Source: Xenorhabdus innexi (GTDB lineage: Bacteria > Pseudomonadota > Gammaproteobacteria > Enterobacterales > Enterobacteriaceae). Taken from it: a stretch of DNA of 58,826 bases. Shown piece by piece: positions 39,137 through 48,181 of this stretch. Location: NCBI RefSeq assembly GCF_002632485.1, contig NZ_NIBU01000022.1, forward strand, positions 1 to 58,826. Reading direction: 5' to 3'. The notes below the pieces were generated by a model. It saw nothing but the letters and a program-made list of their open reading frames with translations. It ran no database searches and was not told where the DNA came from. How positions within the stretch are numbered: position 1 is the stretch's first letter; the number at the start of each line of letters is the position of its first letter. The position numbers and the translations under genes are program-made.

Positions 39137-40090
39137 ATGAAACCTATATCAGTAACGATCCTCACAGGATTTTTAGGATCAGGAAAAACAACATTATTAC
39201 AGCATATTCTCAATGCTGAACATGGTTACAAAATTGCTGTCATAGAGAATGAATTTGGTGAAGTTCCTATTGATAATGAACTAATCGGGGACAGGGCAAC
39301 ACAAATTAAAACACTAAGCAATGGTTGTATTTGTTGTAGCCGCTCGAACGAGTTGGAAGATACTTTACTTGATTTATTAGATGGTATCGATAACGGGCAG
39401 TTTGTGTTTGATCGCCTGATTATTGAGTGTACAGGAATGGCTGATCCCGGCCCAATCACGCAGACTTTTTTTTCTCACGAGGTTTTGTGTCAGCGTTTTT
39501 TATTGGATGGTATTATCACACTGGTGGATGCGGTTCACGCAGAACAGCAGCTTGATGGTTTTTCCATTGCACAATCACAGGTGGGATATGCTGATAGGCT
39601 TTTGTTGACGAAAACGGATGTTGCCCCAGAGAATGACGCATTAATCGAGCGATTGCAGAGGATGAATGCCAAAGCGCCTATCCATAAGATCGTACATGGT
39701 AAAGCAGATTTAGCACTATTGTTCGATCTGGAAGGTTTCATGCTTAATGATAGGCTGACTGTTTCAAAGCCTGTTTTTCGCTTTATTCCTCAACAGCAAA
39801 ATAGTGTCCAGTCGATAGTTATCACCCTGAACCATTCAGTTGAATTAACTGAAATTTCAAATCTGATGGAAGAATTGTTACTGAGTTTTGCTGATAATTT
39901 ACTGCGTTATAAAGGAATTATTGCTATTCAGGGAGAACCACGCAGATTGTTGTTCCAAGGGGTACAGCGTTTATACAGTGCCGATTGGGATCGTGAATGG
40001 GGGAGTGATGAACAGCGTCACAGTGTGCTGGTTTTTATTGGAATAGACTTGCCGGAACAGAAAATCAGGGAAAAATTTGCACAATTATAG
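39137..40090 (+). CDS. yjiA: COG0523/CobW-family GTPase YjiA
   Basis: 317 residues (E. coli 318). Walker A GFLGSGKTTLL (11-21), the metal motif CICC (C64, C66, C67), ECTGMADPGP and TKTD mark the metallochaperone-type G3E GTPase. The C-terminal CobW domain ends in SADWDREWG. Metals (zinc, nickel or cobalt) bind E. coli YjiA; the client is unknown. In E. coli it is the third gene of btsT-yjiX-yjiA; here the oxidase pair intervenes on the other strand. ATG 39137 follows CAGGAAA. Confidence 0.95.
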   Translation: MKPISVTILTGFLGSGKTTLLQHILNAEHGYKIAVIENEFGEVPIDNELIGDRATQIKTLSNGCICCSRSNELEDTLLDLLDGIDNGQFVFDRLIIECTGMADPGPITQTFFSHEVLCQRFLLDGIITLVDAVHAEQQLDGFSIAQSQVGYADRLLLTKTDVAPENDALIERLQRMNAKAPIHKIVHGKADLALLFDLEGFMLNDRLTVSKPVFRFIPQQQNSVQSIVITLNHSVELTEISNLMEELLLSFADNLLRYKGIIAIQGEPRRLLFQGVQRLYSADWDREWGSDEQRHSVLVFIGIDLPEQKIREKFAQL

Positions 40091-40091
40091 T

Positions 40092-40332
40092 TATACTCAA
40101 TGGATTTCAAGTTGTATTACGGCGGCAAGGGAATGAATCCCCAGGAGCATAGATAACAGGGTCCCTGCTTATATGAACTTGAAAAATGAAGGGAAGATTC
40201 CCTTCATTTTTCAAGCGGCCTCTTTACTGATGAAATCAATTCATTGTAGTGAGATGCCTGGCAATACACTTTGCTATATCCACCTTTCAGATTGCAGTAT
40301 TGCTGGTTTCAACCTGAAATCCATTGAGTATA
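40092..40332. repeat. Composite of a truncated ERIC, a long hairpin and a mini-ERIC
   Basis: Bases 40092-40157 are the reverse-oriented first half of an ERIC (CAAGGGAATGAATCCCCAGG), broken after AGATAAC. It is followed by a perfect 17-base inverted repeat (40178-40194 with 40199-40215, arms starting CTTGAAAAATGAAGG), which could also terminate yjiA. Bases 40275-40332 have ERIC-like ends (TATATCCAC ... GAGTATA) around a short hairpin. The structure suggests several rounds of insertion and deletion. Confidence 0.7.
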
Positions 40333-40614
40333 TTAGGTAGAGGTAGGCATTTTCTGTATGTATTTAAATAGAGTTTTATATTATAAATTCTAACCTGGAG
40401 TTTAAGTTTTATAAAAAAATAAAGCAGTAATTTAACAAACACAAAACAATAAAGACAAATATTATTCATAAATCAGATTTATCATACGTCAAAGATCATA
40501 TTTGTATTATGATTAATTTGCCTATTTTGTTTACCTGCAATCTCCACAGAGAGTGTAGTGGAGATTGTCGCAATAACAGGTCATGTTAGTAAAAACGGGA
40601 AAACAGATGAAAAT
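40333..40614. other. AT-rich gap downstream of the recombinase gene
   Basis: No gene is evident. It contains the inverted site at 40538-40567 described separately. Confidence 0.4.
40538..40567. repeat. 10-bp perfect inverted repeat with 10-bp spacer next to the recombinase
   Basis: CAATCTCCAC (40538-40547) and GTGGAGATTG (40558-40567) flank AGAGAGTGTA. No T run follows on either strand, so it is not a standard terminator. The arm-spacer-arm form is compatible with a recombinase core site or an operator. Confidence 0.5.
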
Positions 40615-41178
40615 TCACTTAGAGTGTGTCTCCCAAATATTAGAGAAACGTTTTACATTACTGGCCGTGTAAATCACCGTATGTGAAATATTACGGTGTC
40701 CTAGATAATCCTGAATTAAACGTGTATCACGGCCAAGGTCGGCAAGTGCATAACCACAGGCATGTCTTAACATATGAGGGTGAGGGGAAACACTGACTGC
40801 AGCCTGTTTGCCGTAACGTTTGAGTAATCCGTAAACTTGTTGGCGTGAAACCGCTCCCGATTTTTGGGAGAGGAAAACCCACGGAGAATCGGCTTCCCGC
40901 CATTTTTGGCGTACATCCAGCCATTTTTTTAGTGCTTCAATCTCTTCCGGGATCAGCGGATGTGTTGTTGACAGGCCGCCTTTTAATCGTCTGATATGTA
41001 TAATAGCTGAATTTAAATCGAGGTCGGATAAACATAAATTACATAGCTCACTGACCCTAAACCCATGAATAAAACACATCAATAACATGCAATAATCACG
41101 TTCTGCATGACGTCCTTGTTTTGTTTCTGCCAAAATTGCATCTATTTCATATCGGGTTAAAAATTTACGTTGCTTCAT
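40615..41178 (-). CDS. FimB/FimE/MrpI-type tyrosine recombinase
   Basis: 187 residues, the short single-domain form without an arm-binding domain. The catalytic residues are all present: R41 (HGFRVSEL), K66, H135, R138 and H139 (HMLRHACG), H161 (LGHRNISHT) and nucleophile Y170. Relatives invert fimbrial promoters in E. coli (fim) and Proteus (mrp). No fimbrial gene or clear invertible promoter is in this window, so it is an orphan or acts at a distance. About 0.9 kb of non-coding AT-rich DNA lies upstream. Confidence 0.88.
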   Translation of the reverse strand: MKQRKFLTRYEIDAILAETKQGRHAERDYCMLLMCFIHGFRVSELCNLCLSDLDLNSAIIHIRRLKGGLSTTHPLIPEEIEALKKWLDVRQKWREADSPWVFLSQKSGAVSRQQVYGLLKRYGKQAAVSVSPHPHMLRHACGYALADLGRDTRLIQDYLGHRNISHTVIYTASNVKRFSNIWETHSK

Positions 41179-42091
41179 GAAATTATCATTCCTATTACAT
41201 CAGATAGATTAGCTATAAATAACGGGGATATTTAAACTAATCGAATACAACAAGCTATCAGCGCTTTTTAGCATGATTGGATAAATACCAGATTAATATA
41301 ATTAGAAAACAGACAGTGAAAAAATTTGCTGCTTCTATTTATCTTTTTTTAATAAAAATATTTATTGAGAAAGTGTAAGTATTTGTTATGTAACCCTCGC
41401 GAATAGAATGGGCTAATTATAAAGATAATTCTACTAAGAATGTTGTTTGGTTAAATTTTGCAACTAAACATTTTTCTGAGTTTTATTTTTAGTTTTTTAT
41501 TCTTATATTGTTCCTTTATGGTGTAATGGTTTCGTCTTTTTACTGCATTTAGTGAAAAAAGTAAATGATTTATCTAATTGGATCAAAATATGCACTTATT
41601 TTGTGTGCTAAATATCTTCAAAAAGACTTCATATGTTATTTTATAGATTAAAATATTATGTTTTCTGAATATGCAATATTTTATTTCAATATTTAATATT
41701 TAATGATGATAGTAGATATGTTAATGCCAATAACAGAAGGATGAACGGGTATTAAATGATCAACAGGTGTATGATTGGTAATTATTGCTTATGGTTATTA
41801 TTTTATGAGTTACTATTTCTATGGTTATTAAATTAGCCTCTCTTATTTTTATTGAGGCCGGAAGGAGTGTTAAATATATATGAATTATGATTAATTAAAA
41901 ATGCCTCTATTATGGCAATAATCTTCGGAAGAAGGGCGTCGTATATTTATAAAAATGATGTCAGAGATAAATGAACAGAGATAAAAAGTGATAATTTTGA
42001 ATATGAGAGATAAAGACCTCCCGTATCGGAAGGCCGTTAGTTGTAAGACTTTGATGGAATGGTAAAGCAGCCAGAGGCTGTGTTTATCACA
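41179..42091. other. Gene-free AT-rich region between the recombinase and the transporter
   Basis: 913 bases with no credible gene. Visible are a direct repeat TATGGTTATTA (near 41790 and 41820), a small hairpin GCCTC...GAGGC (about 41836-41858), and three copies of AGAGATAAA between 41964 and 42014. I could not find a pair of long inverted repeats marking an invertible segment. Confidence 0.5.
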
Positions 42092-43417
42092 TCAGGAAAA
42101 AGCCAGAAAAGGAGAAATACACAGCAAGACCCCGGTGAAAATAATCAGAATTAATGATACGCCTTTATAGTGATGAAGGCTGGGAACTTTGTAAACCAGA
42201 TAGGCAGGAATAAGGCAGCCGACGATCCCGAATATTGGGCTACAGATAGAAGTGAAACTTAAAACCGGTGCATTCAGGATAATAGCTCCCCATGCCAGTA
42301 AAATAGCGAATATCATAATTCCCTTCTGCACCCATTTTTCATTAATTTTTGCAGCAGGCAATAATCGTCCGAGAAGATTCATGGCTATTCCCTGACTGGC
42401 TTCGCGGAAGCCGAGGTAAACTCCGAAAAAAGCGGTCATGACAGCAAAAACATTGAGCATAACACTGACAACAATAACCCAGCCGCCGGGGAAGAATTGG
42501 GCGGCAATTGCAAGTGCGGAAATGTTCTGCTCATAAGCTTTAACTGCTTCATCGTGTCCCAACGCCAACGTGAAAGAGACGGCATAGAAAAATACCGTAC
42601 AAAACAGGACGGAAAAGGCAATGTTCATCGCCCGCAGTGCTTTATAACGGGCAACTTCACGGTTGTTTTCATGATTTCGGTAAGAAATAACCATCGGGCT
42701 GAGTGTCTGAATAAACAGAATGGAAGTCAGTGTGAAAGGTAGTGTGATAATAGCCTTTTTTATCAACATGGAAACAGGGGGGAGCGCGCCGATATTGTAC
42801 AGATGCCACATACCGATCATGGAAAGACCCAATGCAGCGACAACAACTAATTTTACTGTAACCATCAGGCTGGAAATTTTAAATAGTAATTGCTCACTAC
42901 GGGAAGAAATCATGACCAAAATACAGATTAAGACCAACCCGTAAAAAGGGTTTTCGGAAAGTAAGTCATCGGTCACGCCGAAGGTTTGCAGGTATGAAGC
43001 ACTATCGTTGGTAATTGCGGTGGAGTAAACAAAAATCCAAATTACCAGCATAATAAAGTAGAGTACACCTAATAACACCCCCCAATTTTTACCGAGATAG
43101 CCTCCGATTATGCTGGGATAATCTTTGCATTCAGGTGATTCGGCAAGTGTATTAATGAACAGTCGCTGAAAAAGATACATAGCAGGATAGCCGATGATTG
43201 AAGAAAGCAGGAAAACCCACAACCCCATCAGACCAACCTGAACAGGAAGGAAAACAATACCTGCACCTATCGCCATGCCGATACTCATGATCACCCAACC
43301 CATGTCGGTGCCATTAAACTTTATGGCTTGTTTCCATTCGGTTTCCGTCATATTTGCGCGTTTTGCCGCCGGAGAAATATGAGACATGGCCTGATTACTT
43401 TTTGTTACTGTTTTCAT
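42092..43417 (-). CDS. cyuP: CyuP/DlsT-type cysteine or serine transporter (HAAAP family)
   Basis: A 441-residue inner-membrane protein with about 11 helices, matching E. coli YhaO (CyuP, also DlsT) from GTDMGWVIMSIGMAIGAG to the end SPFLAFS, with only small length changes. In E. coli it imports L-cysteine and/or D-serine and lies beside the cysteine desulfidase cyuA under CyuR control. No cyuA homologue is next to it here. The start ATG 43417 is preceded by GCGGGAA. Confidence 0.9.
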   Translation of the reverse strand: MKTVTKSNQAMSHISPAAKRANMTETEWKQAIKFNGTDMGWVIMSIGMAIGAGIVFLPVQVGLMGLWVFLLSSIIGYPAMYLFQRLFINTLAESPECKDYPSIIGGYLGKNWGVLLGVLYFIMLVIWIFVYSTAITNDSASYLQTFGVTDDLLSENPFYGLVLICILVMISSRSEQLLFKISSLMVTVKLVVVAALGLSMIGMWHLYNIGALPPVSMLIKKAIITLPFTLTSILFIQTLSPMVISYRNHENNREVARYKALRAMNIAFSVLFCTVFFYAVSFTLALGHDEAVKAYEQNISALAIAAQFFPGGWVIVVSVMLNVFAVMTAFFGVYLGFREASQGIAMNLLGRLLPAAKINEKWVQKGIMIFAILLAWGAIILNAPVLSFTSICSPIFGIVGCLIPAYLVYKVPSLHHYKGVSLILIIFTGVLLCISPFLAFS

Positions 43418-44511
43418 AATAGTTCCCGCTTACATTTTTGGTGTTTTAGCAAGGGGTTAACTAAGAACAGAGAGATGTACCATATAAACACCAAAAAATT
43501 GTTTGCTCAGAAAATGAATTGTTGTGTGTTGATATTAAAGAATTTCATGAAGAAAATGTTTTCCGAAAGACTCTGAGTTAATACGATTTTTGAAAGAGTC
43601 ATTTTTGTGTATAAATGAGAGCGGTTCATCATTTTCTTCTTATATCAGTGAGTTGTAATTGATTGTAATATTGAATATTTAAACAGCTATAGAGAAGGAG
43701 ATACGATTTATCACATTCAAGTTTACTCAAGAACATCCCGTTAGTATTAAATCCTTTTTATTGATTTCATTATGATATAATTTAGAGTGCTGATCTAGTT
43801 TTTTTCTTGTGAACGATAAGGCTTGGATGAAAATCCACCTATTTTATGGGGGAATTGTATTTATTCATCTTTATACTTTATTTGAGTTTAATCAACTTAT
43901 GGTCAGAAATTAGTATGAAGTTAACGTATGAAATAAAAAATAATGAATAGAACACTATAAAGTATTATTGAATTATTAATTCAACTTATTCACATTTTTT
44001 ATCATCTTAAGATAGCGAATGTATTTATTTTGTTTTTTCCACTTTTGTAGCGAGTAGATTATATTTTTAGATTAGGATTAGCATTTTTTCTTTCATGACT
44101 AAACGCAACGTTTATTGTATATAGTGCAGCCGGATGGGCTTTGTATATGATGAGCCGGTAATGGTGGCAGGGCGTTTTTATCAAGTATTACTTAAATTAT
44201 AGCTTATATGACTATTCTTATTTTCAGGAGAGTATTTTAAAATAATATTCCGCAATATGTGATATTGGCATAATGATATATTAATATTTAATATCTTCAG
44301 TTTTATTTAACTATGCTGCTTAAACATAATCGATAATATCATGTTTTATTTCATAGACTTTTTTTATCATAAAATCTATTATTTGATCGTTTTATCTTGG
44401 TCATATCTGCCTGTATATACCCAATTTTGTTTAAATAGAAACCAGCAAGATAATGGAAGGGTATAACTGATCTGACAGGCTTTTAATCAAAAAATTCGCA
44501 GGAAGATAATA
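43418..44511. other. Gene-free AT-rich region between cyuP and the lipoprotein operon
   Basis: 1,094 bases with no supportable gene on either strand. It is divergent promoter DNA for both sides, but far longer than needed. A GACTCT...AGAGTC inverted pair near 43569-43600 is the only structure I noted. It may hold an sRNA or decayed genes; neither is shown. Confidence 0.5.
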
Positions 44512-45183
44512 ATGAAAAGTAAACTTACCGTAGCGTCTCTTTGTCTGGCTTCACTCATGCTGGCCGGATGTGCAACGGAATCATCATCAACACTTCAGGT
44601 TCAAAAAGTTTCTTCATATAACACGACCTACAAAGGTATTCGCAGCCCTATCGCAATAGGTAAGTTTGAAAACCGTTCAAGCTACCAGAATGGTATTTTC
44701 TCTGATGGTATTGATCGTTTGGGGAATCAGTCAAAAACGATTCTGGTGACACACTTGCAGCAAACCGGTCGTTTTAATGTGCTGGAGCGCACGAATATGG
44801 CTGAATTAAAAGCAGAAGCCGGATTGCAGGGTAAAGCACAGAAGCTGAAAGGGGCAAATTATGTTATTACTGGTGCGGTTACTGAATTTGGTCGTAAAGA
44901 AGTAGGCGATCACCAGCTATGGGGGATTTTAGGCCGTGGTAAATCACAGATCGCTTATGCAAAAGTGATGGTGAATGTGGTGAATGTGGAAACTTCCGAA
45001 GTTGTTTTCTCTTCAGCAGGCGCAGGGGAATATAAATTGTCCAGCCGTGAAATTATCGGTTTTGGCGGCGCTTCCGGGTACGATTCCACTCTGAACGGCA
45101 AGGTTCTGGATTTGGCAATTCGTGAAGCGGTTAATGATCTTGTGTCAGGTGTTGAAAATGGCGCTTGGAAGCCAACTAACTAA
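44512..45183 (+). CDS. CsgG-family outer-membrane lipoprotein
   Basis: 223 residues. The signal peptide has lipobox LAGC with C20, followed by a CsgG/HfaB fold: PIAIGKFENRSSY, FNVLERTNMAELKAEAGLQG, ANYVITGAVTEFGRKE and AKVMVNVVNVETSEVVFSSAGAGEY. True CsgG forms a secretion pore for curli; this shorter relative is the type found in a three-gene lipoprotein cluster, not a curli operon, and no curlin genes are here. First of three genes; the next begins 34 bases later. Confidence 0.87.
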   Translation: MKSKLTVASLCLASLMLAGCATESSSTLQVQKVSSYNTTYKGIRSPIAIGKFENRSSYQNGIFSDGIDRLGNQSKTILVTHLQQTGRFNVLERTNMAELKAEAGLQGKAQKLKGANYVITGAVTEFGRKEVGDHQLWGILGRGKSQIAYAKVMVNVVNVETSEVVFSSAGAGEYKLSSREIIGFGGASGYDSTLNGKVLDLAIREAVNDLVSGVENGAWKPTN

Positions 45184-45217
45184 TTAATAATAAATATTAT
45201 ATAGGAAAGATTATTTA

Positions 45218-45574
45218 ATGTTTTTGATGAAAAAGACGGGGATGTTACTGGGAACATTATTATTGGTTGGATGTGTACAGGCACCTAAAACCATTTATGA
45301 ATGGGGGGATTATCAGTCAGCGCTTTACCAGTATTACCAACAGGATAAAACCGGGCCACAGGAGCAGATACAGGCTCTGCAAAAAGTGATTGAACAGGCA
45401 AGAGCCAAAGATAAACCTGTTCCTCCCGGCCTGCATGCACAAATGGGGTTACTGTACAGCAAAACAGGCAATATTGAGGATGCCTTTCAGCAGTTTGAAA
45501 TAGAGAAGAAGTTATTTCCAGAATCTTCACCTTATATGGATTTTTTGCTGAGTAAAAATAAGGGAGTGAAATAA
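45218..45574 (+). CDS. DUF4810 family lipoprotein
   Basis: 118 residues. Lipobox LVGC with C19 is followed by TIYEWGDYQSALYQYY and a TPR-like segment GLLYSKTGNIEDAFQQFEIEKKLFPES. The function is unknown; it always accompanies the CsgG-like and DUF799 lipoproteins. A second ATG three codons in is possible. Its stop codon shares a base with the next start (TAATG), implying coupling. Confidence 0.85.
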   Translation: MFLMKKTGMLLGTLLLVGCVQAPKTIYEWGDYQSALYQYYQQDKTGPQEQIQALQKVIEQARAKDKPVPPGLHAQMGLLYSKTGNIEDAFQQFEIEKKLFPESSPYMDFLLSKNKGVK

Positions 45575-46242
45575 TGAACCGTATTTTAGGCGTGATTGGT
45601 GCTTTATGTTTGCTGATGCTGACCGGATGTGTCAAACAGACACCCTATGATTATTCTGCCTTGAGGGGAAGTGATCCAAAATCAATTCTGGTTTTGCCCG
45701 CTGTGAATAAGTCTGTAGATGTGAAAGCTGCGGGTAGTGTGATTTCTCAGGTGACTTATCCATTGGCAGAATCAGGGTATTATGTTTTTCCTGTTGCGGT
45801 AGTAGAAGAAACCTTCCGCCAGAATGGGGTGGCTGATGCTCAGGATATTCAAAATATCAGCTATAAGAAGCTGTATGATATTTTTGGTGCAGATGCCGCG
45901 CTTTATCTGGATATCACACAATACGGTACACAATATCAGATCATCAGTAGTGATACTCGTGTGACTGCCACAGCTCGTCTGGTTGATTTGCGTACAGGTG
46001 AAAAAATCTGGGGGGGTATAGCAACAGCATCCAGCGCAGAAAATCGTAACAATGGCGGTGGTGGAATTATTGGCATGTTAGTGTCTGCGGCTATTGAGCA
46101 AATTGTTAATACGGTAGCTGATCGAGGGCACGATATTGCAGGTATTACCAGCAACCGCCTGTTAAGTGCCGGGCAATATTGGAATGGCCACCTGCTGTAT
46201 GGGCCACGTTCAGAATTTTATCGTAAAGAAAAAACAGAATAA
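45574..46242 (+). CDS. DUF799 (GNA1162-type) family lipoprotein
   Basis: 222 residues. Lipobox LTGC with C19, then ILVLPAVNKSVDVKAAGSVISQVTYPLAESGYYVFPVAVVEETF, a nucleotide-binding-like fold resembling the periplasmic part of CsgG/TolB-like proteins, and VDLRTGEKIWGG. Homologous to Neisseria GNA1162. Third of the operon, ending at a strong terminator. The three products may assemble as an envelope complex; this is inference from constant co-occurrence. Confidence 0.86.
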   Translation: MNRILGVIGALCLLMLTGCVKQTPYDYSALRGSDPKSILVLPAVNKSVDVKAAGSVISQVTYPLAESGYYVFPVAVVEETFRQNGVADAQDIQNISYKKLYDIFGADAALYLDITQYGTQYQIISSDTRVTATARLVDLRTGEKIWGGIATASSAENRNNGGGGIIGMLVSAAIEQIVNTVADRGHDIAGITSNRLLSAGQYWNGHLLYGPRSEFYRKEKTE

Positions 46243-46275
46243 TTATTTCTGTCATCTTGCAGATTGCCTGATTAT

Positions 46276-46308
46276 AAAAATGCCGCAGTGATTAATTGCG
46301 GCATTTTT
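46276..46308. terminator. Bidirectional terminator between the lipoprotein operon and the MATE gene
   Basis: AAAAATGCCGCA (46276-46287) pairs with TGCGGCATTTTT (46297-46308), and two more T residues follow. It serves both convergent transcripts. Confidence 0.92.
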
Positions 46309-46341
46309 TTACGTTTATTTTTTTCGAACTTGTTAACCTGA

Positions 46342-47682
46342 TTAAACATCCAATCGCTTAGTTTGCCATTTTTTGGATTTCCAGCGCCATGCATTCACCA
46401 GACCGCGTACCCATTCATCACAGAAAAAGCCAATCCAGATCCCCAGAATACCCATTCCCATGGTAATTCCCAGAAAATAGCCAACAGGAATAGAAATACC
46501 CCACATAAAAATTATTGCAGTATAAAGTGGGAATCTGGCATCGCCTGAAGCCCGCAGTGCGTTAACCATGACGATATTAAAAGTACGCCCCGGTTCCAGA
46601 AATACAGATAACAGGAAAAGTGGCAGCAAAAGCTCAATGATTTTTTGGTCTTCTGTCATCAGGCCGAGAAGTGGCTGCCGGAAAGCCCAGAAAGATAAAA
46701 CTACACCAATCGTGACAATAACACCGATTTTCAGGCTTTTTATGCCACGGATATAGGCATCTTCAAAACGTTTCGCCCCGACAAGGTGACCAACCATTAT
46801 TTCGTTACCAATACTGGTGGAAATCCCAAAAAGCATAATGAATAAGGATAACTGGAAATACAGCGTCTGCGCTGCCAGAGATGTTTCGCCCATCAAGCCG
46901 ATAAACGCTTGTGCAGTCATATACTGCAATATCCATACGAGGTTCTCACCGGCAGCAGGCAAGCCGATATGCAGGATTTTACCAAGCATATTCTTTGACC
47001 AGCACACGAGTAATTTTGGTACCAGTTTTATTTTCAGGCCATAAAATAACAACCCGCACAGGAGAATGACGGCAACGGTACGGCCGAATACCGTAGACCA
47101 TGCTACGCCTTCCAGCCCATATTTAGGTAGCCCGAAGAACCCGTACAAAACAATCATATTGCCGACAATGGTCAGCAGATTGGCAACCAGAGTGACATAC
47201 ATGGCCGATTTTGATTTGCCATATACCCGCAGACAAGCCGCCAGAATAATTGAAATGGCTTCCGGTATCAGGCAGATACCTAATATATGCAGATAAGCGA
47301 ACCCATCATCCATCAGGTTTTCTGGCAGATTCATGATATGCAGGATCTTGTAGCCGAAGAAAACCGTCACTAAGGCGCAGGCAAAACCCAATACAAAATT
47401 AAAGGCGATAGAAATGTGAATCGCCTGACTGGCTTTATCCCGTTTTCCTGAACCGAGGTATTGCGCAATTACAACACTGCAACCAACGCTGATGAAATTG
47501 AAGATAGTAATGAATAGATCAAAAACGTGGTTCCCGACACCCATCGCGGCCAGATAAGCCGAAGAAATATGGCTGACCATATAGGTATTGATTAACAGCG
47601 TCGCCATATGAAGAAAAATATCAATGAAGATCGGCCAGCTCAGGGAAAAAAGCGAGCGATCCGCAACATCAGATTGATGCAT
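46342..47682 (-). CDS. MATE family efflux transporter
   Basis: 446 residues and 12 predicted membrane helices in two similar halves, with the MATE-type segments GVGNHVFDLFITIFNFISVGCSVVIAQYLG and PGRTFNIVMVNALRASGDARFPL. It exports cationic drugs or metabolites in exchange for Na+ or H+; the substrate is unknown. The C-terminus is basic. It stands alone, convergent with the lipoprotein operon. An ERIC lies 52 bases upstream of its start. Confidence 0.9.
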   Translation of the reverse strand: MHQSDVADRSLFSLSWPIFIDIFLHMATLLINTYMVSHISSAYLAAMGVGNHVFDLFITIFNFISVGCSVVIAQYLGSGKRDKASQAIHISIAFNFVLGFACALVTVFFGYKILHIMNLPENLMDDGFAYLHILGICLIPEAISIILAACLRVYGKSKSAMYVTLVANLLTIVGNMIVLYGFFGLPKYGLEGVAWSTVFGRTVAVILLCGLLFYGLKIKLVPKLLVCWSKNMLGKILHIGLPAAGENLVWILQYMTAQAFIGLMGETSLAAQTLYFQLSLFIMLFGISTSIGNEIMVGHLVGAKRFEDAYIRGIKSLKIGVIVTIGVVLSFWAFRQPLLGLMTEDQKIIELLLPLFLLSVFLEPGRTFNIVMVNALRASGDARFPLYTAIIFMWGISIPVGYFLGITMGMGILGIWIGFFCDEWVRGLVNAWRWKSKKWQTKRLDV

Positions 47683-47734
47683 TATAAAAAACCTATTGTT
47701 TGAATTGAAATGAGTGGTCTTTTTGTGGTGTGAC

Positions 47735-47860
47735 TATACACTTCGTCTTTCAAGCTGCCTCTTTGCTGGCTACGCTCGCTCACCCCAGTCACATCGTTAT
47801 CTATGCTCCTGGGGATTTACTCCCTTGCTGCCGCGAGCATTTTGAAATCCATTGGGTATA
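47735..47860. repeat. ERIC element (copy 5)
   Basis: A 126-base ERIC from TATACACTTCGTC to ATTGGGTATA with core CTCACCCCAGTCACATCG. It sits upstream of the MATE gene. Confidence 0.95.
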
Positions 47861-48097
47861 CTCAAAAAAACAGCCGCAATCTTACTTGGTTTATTGGTTG
47901 ATTGATAGGCAAGACACACCATTTTCTGATAGATAAGCGGCGATAAAATTTATTACTATGACTTGATTATTATCCCCGATTCACTGGATAATCTTCTGCC
48001 TCAAATTATCTCACCATTTTTTTGTCTCATAAGCCAAACGATTGCGTATGGAAAGTGGCTGAATTGATAGATCCAGCATTTTTCGTGTTATCAGAGA

Positions 48098-48113
48098 ACG
48101 TAATCGTTTTCGT
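48098..48113. promoter_or_regulatory. PurR operator upstream of ghxP
   Basis: ACGTAATCGTTTTCGT matches the PurR consensus ANGCAANCGNTTNCNT at every fixed position but one (T for C at position 4). It lies 68 bases before the start codon. A purine permease is a fitting PurR target. Confidence 0.7.
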
Positions 48114-48181
48114 CGGGAAGAGAGGCAATAAATGATGAGAAAAATAATGATTGATATTTAACATACTGGCAGGGGATAAAC

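Larger units (their letters stand above)
47683..48181. other. Divergent region with ERIC copy 5 and the ghxP promoter
   Basis: 499 bases without a gene. It holds the ERIC at 47735-47860 and a PurR-like operator at 48098-48113; the remainder shows nothing specific. Confidence 0.6.

Noticed and set aside
40287-40469. 60-codon leftward frame near the ERIC composite
   Set aside because: Covers repeat-derived and AT-rich sequence with no recognisable protein.
41179-42091. Invertible promoter element controlled by the FimB-like recombinase
   Set aside because: I could not find a pair of matching inverted repeats bounding a segment; only short direct repeats and small hairpins are visible.
44512-46242. 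Curli operon
   Set aside because: Only a CsgG relative is present; there is no CsgA/B/D/E/F, and the partners are DUF4810 and DUF799 lipoproteins.
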